Of a DNA stretch of 40,358 nucleotides, positions 38,503 to 40,358 are shown piece after piece. A model generated the notes under the pieces. It ran no database searches. It was not told the origin of the DNA and saw only the letters and a list, made by a program, of their open reading frames with translations. Source of the stretch: PS1 clade bacterium (lineage in GTDB: Bacteria > Pseudomonadota > Alphaproteobacteria > RS24); the NCBI GenBank assembly GCA_016779015.1, contig JADHOK010000002.1, positions 1 to 40,358 on the forward strand. Direction: 5' to 3'. Made by a program: the position numbers and the translations under genes. Positions within the stretch are counted from its first letter, which is position 1; each line of letters opens with the position of its first letter.

Positions 38503-40002
38503 ATGTTTGACACGCTGAGCGACAATCTGGATTCGATTTTTGACCGCCTGACGCGGCGCGGTGCGCTGTCTGAGCGCCAAGTCGAAGAAGCGCTGGGCGA
38601 CATTCGCACCGCTTTGTTGGAAGCCGATGTGGCCCTGCCCGTGGTGCGCAGCTTTATCGACCAGTTGCGCCCGCTGGCGATCGGCGCTGATGTTTTGAAA
38701 TCAGTGACGCCGGGTCAGCAGGTTGTCAAAATCGTCAATGACGCGCTCGTCGATATGCTGGGCGCTGCTGCGCCGCTGTCTTTCGATGCGGTGCCGCCGG
38801 TGGTGATGATGATGGTCGGCCTGCAGGGTTCGGGTAAAACCACCACCACCGCCAAGATTGCCAAATTCATCGCCGATAATGAAAAGCGCAAAGTGCTGAT
38901 GGCGTCGCTTGACACCCAACGCCCCGCCGCCATGCAGCAATTGGCGGTGCTGGGCGAGCAGACCGGTATCGACACATTGCCGATTGTTGAAGGACAATCG
39001 CCGGTTGATATCGCCAAGCGCGCTGTGCAAGCCGGTAAGCTGGGCGGTTTTGATGTGGTGATGCTGGACACGGCCGGCCGCACCAATGCCGATGAGGCGC
39101 TGATGGCTGAGATGGCGGTGATTGAAAACGCCACCGCCCCGAAAGAAACCCTGCTGGTCGCCGACAGTCTGACCGGCCAGGAAGCGGTAACCATTGCCGG
39201 TCAATTTGCCGCCCGCGTTACGCTGTCGGGCATTGTGCTGACGCGCGCCGATGGCGATGGGCGCGGCGGTGCGGCGCTGTCTATGCGCTATGTCACCGGT
39301 GTGCCGATTAAGTTCCTCGGCGTCGGCGAGGCCATCGACAAGCTTGAAATTTTTGACCCACAGCGTCTCGCCAATCGCATTCTCGGCATGGGCGATGTCG
39401 TCGGTCTGGTGGAAAAAGCCAGCGAGACCATGGATGCGGAAAAAGCCGAGAAGATTGCCAACCGCATGAAAAAAGGCCAGTTCACGCTGGATGATATGGC
39501 CGAACAATTAAAACAAATGCAGGCCATGGGCGGTATGAGCGGCGTGTTGGGCATGTTGCCGGGCATGGGCAAGATGAAAAAACAATTGGCGGCGTTGAAC
39601 ATGGATGAGCGCGAATTGCTGCGCCAGGCCGCCATCGTCTCCTCAATGACGCGGGCCGAGCGCGATAATCCGAAAGTGATGAATGCCAGCCGCAAGCGGC
39701 GTGTCGCCGGTGGCTCGGGCACCAGCGTGCAAGATGTCAATAAAGTGCTGAAAATGCACCGGCAAATGGCCGATATGATGAAGAAAATGGGCAAGGGTGG
39801 CCTTGCCGGTATGGCCAATATGCTGGGCGGTCTTGGTGGCAATATGGGTGGCAATATGCCCGGTAATATGCCGCAAATGCCGCAATTGGACCCGAATAAT
39901 CTGCCCGACCTCAACCAATTAGGGGGCAAATTGGGAGGCGCTGCGCCGCCCGATTTTCTCAAAGGTTTAGGGCTTCCTGATAATGGGCCGAAAAAGAAAT
40001 AG
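38503..40002 (+). CDS. ffh: Signal recognition particle protein Ffh
   Basis: 499 aa, started at MFDTLSDNLD; longer readings upstream run through the leader hairpins and lack family support. N domain (1-90), G domain with GLQGSGKTTTTAKIA (106-120), DTQRPAAMQQL, DTAGRT and TRADGDGRGG, then the M domain with its methionine-rich groove (MSGVLGMLPGMGKMKKQL) and RNA-binding SRKRRVAGGSGTSVQDV. The C-terminal tail (GGNMGGNMPGNMPQMPQ) is unusually Gly/Met/Asn/Pro-rich. Ffh binds 4.5S RNA and signal peptides; its receptor FtsY is encoded on the other strand 2.3 kb away. Thirty-six bp precede rpsP. Confidence 0.97.
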   Translation: MFDTLSDNLDSIFDRLTRRGALSERQVEEALGDIRTALLEADVALPVVRSFIDQLRPLAIGADVLKSVTPGQQVVKIVNDALVDMLGAAAPLSFDAVPPVVMMMVGLQGSGKTTTTAKIAKFIADNEKRKVLMASLDTQRPAAMQQLAVLGEQTGIDTLPIVEGQSPVDIAKRAVQAGKLGGFDVVMLDTAGRTNADEALMAEMAVIENATAPKETLLVADSLTGQEAVTIAGQFAARVTLSGIVLTRADGDGRGGAALSMRYVTGVPIKFLGVGEAIDKLEIFDPQRLANRILGMGDVVGLVEKASETMDAEKAEKIANRMKKGQFTLDDMAEQLKQMQAMGGMSGVLGMLPGMGKMKKQLAALNMDERELLRQAAIVSSMTRAERDNPKVMNASRKRRVAGGSGTSVQDVNKVLKMHRQMADMMKKMGKGGLAGMANMLGGLGGNMGGNMPGNMPQMPQLDPNNLPDLNQLGGKLGGAAPPDFLKGLGLPDNGPKKK

Positions 40003-40038
40003 GCCCGAAGAAATGCTGTTTGATGAAAGGAAACTAAA

Positions 40039-40358
40039 ATGGCTTTGAAAATTCGTATGTCGCGTGGCGGCTCTAAAAAACTACCTTTTTACCGTATTGT
40101 GGTTGCCGATAGCCGGATGCCGCGCGACGGTCGCTATATTGAGCGACTGGGTACTTATAATCCGCTGCTGCCCAAAGATGGCGGCGAGCGCGTCAAGCTC
40201 GACACCGACCGCGCCAAGCATTGGATCGACCAAGGCGCCAAACCGTCGGACCGCGTGGCGCGGTTCCTCGACGATGCCGGCCTATGGAAACGCGAGCCGC
40301 GCAATAATCCTGAAAAAGCCAAGCCGGGCCTGAAAGCGCAGGAACGTCTGGAAGCGCA
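40039..40358 (+). CDS. rpsP: 30S ribosomal protein S16, 3' truncated by window end
   Basis: The first 106 codons are visible, with no stop before the right edge. The product opens MALKIRMSRGGSKKLPFYRI and continues VADSRMPRDGRYIERLGTYN, the S16 signature. AAAGGAA precedes the ATG. S16 assembles early into the 30S body. ffh-rpsP is the standard start of the rpsP-rimM-trmD-rplS operon, so those genes are expected beyond the window. The charged tail (NNPEKAKPGLKAQERLEA) is longer than E. coli S16 (82 aa), as common in alphaproteobacteria. Confidence 0.96.
   Translation, partial: MALKIRMSRGGSKKLPFYRIVVADSRMPRDGRYIERLGTYNPLLPKDGGERVKLDTDRAKHWIDQGAKPSDRVARFLDDAGLWKREPRNNPEKAKPGLKAQERLEA

Noticed and set aside
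38330..38503. 4.5S RNA gene between dapF and ffh
   Set aside because: I looked for the conserved SRP RNA domain IV hairpin sequence in the 248-bp gap and did not see it.
39235..39270. Non-standard G4 motif TRADGDGRGG in Ffh (instead of TKxDGDARGG)
   Set aside because: From memory, TR-x-DGDGRGG forms are common in alphaproteobacterial Ffh, so it is a lineage feature rather than a defect.

Overview
The window is a stretch of a compact alphaproteobacterial chromosome. The evidence is the gene content and order: an IalB-family protein, a DUF2794 protein, a ccmABCDG cytochrome c maturation cluster next to an aconitase gene, and ftsY, mtaB and dapF divergent from ffh-rpsP. Composition is moderately GC-rich throughout. 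No insertion sequence, phage gene, integrase, tRNA, rRNA or CRISPR array was seen. Genes are packed tightly, with many 1-4 nt start/stop overlaps and several tail-to-tail gaps of only about 14 bp. I cannot name genus or species.

Left part (1-4897, + strand): a lipid/CoA catabolic operon. It holds the 3' end of a crotonase gene, an SDR dehydrogenase, an uncharacterised lipocalin-like protein translationally coupled to an APH-type kinase, a delta3,5-delta2,4-dienoyl-CoA isomerase with all three diagnostic acidic residues, and a PlsC-like acyltransferase. Then come a VOC protein (-), an HD-domain protein with PhnZ-like metal ligands (+), yggT and folD (+), argG (-), and rlmN with an ialB-family gene (-).

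Middle (10.4-22.1 kb): an ECF sigma gene preceded by two matching 24-bp palindromic units, with no anti-sigma gene beside it. This is followed by a SpoU-type RNA methyltransferase (-), a quinone-reductase-like MDR gene and a DMT exporter (+), and a type II 3-hydroxyacyl-CoA dehydrogenase-like SDR (+). A minus-strand operon carries a GDSL esterase, a Tas-like aldo/keto reductase, pterin dehydratase and a DUF4864 protein. The esterase is divergent from a LolD-like ATPase and giant FtsX-like permease, as in the E. coli tesA/ybbA/ybbP arrangement. A Bax-inhibitor-1 homologue with a clear terminator and a DUF2794 gene follow.

Right part (22.2-40.4 kb): a probable small RNA locus, a four-gene Gld-like ABC system (ATPase, permease, auxiliary membrane protein, DUF4340 protein), and an AcnB-type aconitase where related bacteria carry acnA. 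Then come ccmA-B-C-D-G (ccmD is only 46 codons), a Nudix hydrolase, a DUF2332 protein, the minus-strand operon dapF-mtaB-ftsY-yciB, and plus-strand ffh-rpsP. This last block links protein targeting (SRP and its receptor), ribosome and tRNA maturation, and lysine/peptidoglycan precursor synthesis.

Most genes are recognisable housekeeping or catabolic families. The best candidates for something undescribed are non-coding: an anti-Shine-Dalgarno hairpin plus terminator upstream of the Gld-like operon, twin compensated palindromes before the ECF sigma gene, mutually exclusive hairpins before ffh, and two loci where a short tandem repeat with a period divisible by three reiterates a gene's stop codon. 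The coding region most worth a look is the kinase/lipocalin-like pair in the CoA operon.
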